A DNA stretch of 64,000 nucleotides, from NCBI GenBank assembly GCA_029204225.1, contig CM055104.1, positions 23,699,285-23,763,284 on the forward strand, given 5' to 3'. Origin of the DNA: Diphasiastrum complanatum (Eukaryota > Streptophyta > Lycopodiopsida > Lycopodiales > Lycopodiaceae). Both the position numbers and the translations under genes were made by a program. Below, piece after piece: positions 61,837-64,000 of this stretch. Under the pieces are notes generated by a model. The model saw only the letters and a program-made list of their open reading frames with translations, was not told where the DNA came from and did not search any database. Each line of letters begins with the position of its first letter. The first letter of the stretch is position 1.

Positions 61837-62605
61837 CCTTTTCACGCTCACCCCATGCAGTTGCGCTAACGCATTGGACAACGATTGCAGCCACCCACAA
61901 TCTTTTACAGACAGCACATCCGCTTTGTACTTTCACATCTGCATACTTGTAATATTATGTAGCATATATTTACTGGACACCATTCATGTAATAGATGATG
62001 AAGAGAGCACAAGAAGACGACATAAACGAGGTAGATGCCCTGAGCATTGATTCTTCACTTGGTCAGAATTAAGGTTTACTTCCTTTTTACAGATTGAAAT
62101 AAGCTTTGTAGGACATGCGGTTCCGTTCGCTACTGTATTGTGCTCTACCGCATTAGTGACATGTATACATGATATACTTAATCTGATACAGTTCATTGTT
62201 CTGCATTCAGATCTATGTTAATATTGTTATGCTTAGCATTCATTCTGTCTGATCTTTCTAGTTGTTCTTACTAGTAATAGACGATTTACATTTAGTCTTG
62301 TCTTTCGCGAATCATTCGCGACTAATTATCAGTTGAGCACAGTCTAGCTCTTCGTAAATCGTTCGCGACGTATAATTTGTCTTGTTATTCGCGACAAATT
62401 ATTCTTCTGGCGATTCATCTATTAAAGTTTGGCTGTGTAATCTAGAATGACCGTGATTTCTATCACTAAAGTTCTGTCATTCTGATTGGCATAATCATGC
62501 TTACGGAGAGAGTCGTATAGTTCATTCCGTTGCGCACAGACATTTTCTGTTCGAGTTCGTTTCTCGTTCGTGTCCGTCATTTATTCTCCCACTCTCTCTT
62601 CAACA
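61837..62605 (-). repeat. 3' LTR of copia E (inner edge exact, outer edge approximate)
   Basis: On the minus strand it starts TGTTGAAGAGAGAGTGGGAG at 62605, directly after an AAGGGGGG polypurine tract and the RNase H stop. Contains CG-rich TTCGCGA words near 62306-62400. Confidence 0.7.
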
Positions 62606-62611
62606 CCCCCC

Positions 62612-62911
62612 TTAATTTGGATCCATGAATGCCTTGATCTTCAGACTGAGCAATGCACAAAATCTGTTGTGTGCATTAACACTAAGTGTTTTTGTGAAGA
62701 TGTCTGCAACCATGTCCTGCGTTCTGCAGTACGTTAAGCTTACCTCTCTTTCGAGAACCTTGCCCCTGATGTAGTGATATCTGATCTCAATGTGCTTACT
62801 CCTAGAATGAAATTTAGGGATGGCCGATAAGGCAATAGCACTTTGATTATCACAAAATAAAATTGTAGGGCTGTACTGATACAAATTGATTTTTGACAGC
62901 AAATTTCTCAA
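62612..62911 (-). pseudogene. copia E RNase H C-terminus
   Basis: Open to the natural stop, with TILFCDNQSAIALS, HIEIRYHYIRGKV and DIFTKTLS. These are the standard copia RNase H closing blocks, 7 bases from the polypurine tract. Confidence 0.87.
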
Positions 62912-64000
62912 TCACAATGTTTCATTATAGATTGAGAAGCATCAATGTATTCTGCTTCAGTAGAGGAAAGTGCGATAGACGTTTGCTTACGACTGCTCCA
63001 CAAAATAAGACCGCCGTTGAAGAAGAATGTAAAGATGTGGACTTACGACTGTTTGCATCTCCTCCCCAGCTTGCATCAGAATAGCCACTGAGCTGATGAA
63101 GATTGTCGTTGCTGACATCTCCATAGCAAATGCACTGGTTCATGCCAAGCTCGAATATATCTCATGACTCGAATAAGAGCCTTCCAATGGGTAATTTCAA
63201 GATTAGTCATGTATTGGCTGAGTGAGTTGACAACAAAAGAGATATCTGGTCTTGTATAGACCATTGCGTATATGAGAGATCCGAGTATCGATCGATACAG
63301 ATACTCTCTCATCTGCTCCTCTTCCTGCTGAATGTGTCGTGATGATCATCACCCAACTGTCGTAAGAACTTGGCAAGCTTGTAAGCAGTTGCATCATTGC
63401 GTCTTGAGCATCTATGACAGATCCGACAGCGGCCATTTGTCTTAGCAGGTTCTTGAATTGATTAATGTGATTCTGCAGAGAGTCACCATTCGTCATCTTG
63501 AGGGAGTAGAATTTCTTCTTGAGATGTAGCTTAGAATCTATATCTCACACTTCGTATAGTGTGCTCAAGATGTCCCAGACTTTCTTCGATGTCTGAGCCT
63601 TGAATACATGGCCGATCTGGGTATCCGTAATGTTGAGGATGATCAACGCGAAAGCTTTTTCATCCTTCAGCTTTCATATGGCTTGCATCAGAATAGCCAC
63701 TGAGCTGATGAAGATTGTCGTTGCTGACATCTCCATAGCAGATGCACTGGTTCATGCCAAGCTCGAATATATCTCATGACTCGAATAAGAGCCTTCCAAT
63801 GGGTAATTTCAAGAATAGCCATGTATTGGCTGAGTGAGCTGACAACAAAAGAGATATCTGGTCTTGTATAGACCATTGCGTATATGAGAGATCCGAGTAT
63901 CGATCGATACAGATACTCTCTCATCTGCTCCTCTTCCTGCTTGGTCTGGGGACATTGGTCATTCGACAAATGCAGGCCTGGATCCATTGGTGAGTAAGCA
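62612..64000 (-). mobile_element. copia E duplicate, scrambled, runs off the window
   Basis: RNase H end (62911-62612, FCDNQSAIALSAIPKFHSRSKHIEIRYHYI, with the true pol terminus), then RT/RNase H 63312-62925, gag 63496-63330, then again RT/RNase H 63987-63688. The joint CAGCTTTCATATGGCTTGC at 63669 is identical to the one at 45212. Confidence 0.83.

Overview
The window is nuclear DNA from a land plant with a large, transposon-packed genome. The evidence is short plant-type introns, tRNA-iMet primer sites of the TGGTATCAGAG type in many Ty1/copia elements, a MIKC-type MADS-box gene with canonical exon sizes, and long GA/CT microsatellites. A fern or other plant with large introns is possible, but the species cannot be fixed from this sequence. 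There are no operons and no CRISPR arrays, and I saw no rRNA or tRNA genes.

Main discovery (6417-16531): a 10,115-bp DNA transposon sits inside the gag gene of a minus-strand Ty1/copia element. The gag reading resumes at 16532 exactly where it breaks off at 6416, and a 3-bp ATC is duplicated at the two joints. Its ends are short terminal inverted repeats starting (C/T)ACAA(T/C)AA(T/C)A. Inside them lie about 400-bp subterminal zones packed with palindromic GACGTCGGAATCCGACGTC-like motifs. It carries four genes in the order D>, <A, B>, <C. Gene A encodes a complete histone-H3-like fold (CENH3-like in parts), then a basic and proline-rich linker, then a Ulp1-type (C48) cysteine protease spread over spliced exons. 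Gene C reads as a spliced DDE/RNase-H-fold transposase. Genes B and D are unfamiliar. In-frame stops and frameshifts show that this copy is decayed. A second copy of the family ends at position 62, where it interrupts a copia reverse transcriptase gene. A third, internal relic lies at 3541-4505.

Region by region: 63-2847 is copia element A with an LTR from 2848. 3541-4505 is the transposon relic. 4506-6416 plus 16532-17361 is copia B, split by the 10-kb element, with an LTR from 17362. 18410-21460 is copia H with two LTRs and internal deletions. 23231-24815 holds the last six exons of a MADS-box gene on the minus strand. 27900-31584 is copia I, interrupted by a 1,035-bp TIR element and flanked by or containing two 377-bp MITE copies in opposite orientation. 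33520-34735 is a copia LTR, primer site and integrase fragment. 38230-40350 is a degenerate Ty3/gypsy pol. 41016-52117 is a nearly complete copia D element whose 5' LTR is split by a 5-kb inverted-repeat unit (41291-46271) filled with rearranged copia E sequence. 54300-57246 is copia F and 57300-59561 is copia G. 59579-64000 is a second copy of the 39270-45540 locus, so the window ends inside a segmental duplication.

The retroelements are independent parasites nested in one another and most are broken. The only host gene seen is the MADS-box gene. The transposon genes would have worked together: C for cutting and joining, A for a chromatin- or SUMO-related function, with B and D possibly binding the subterminal motifs. 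The roles of A, B and D are inference.
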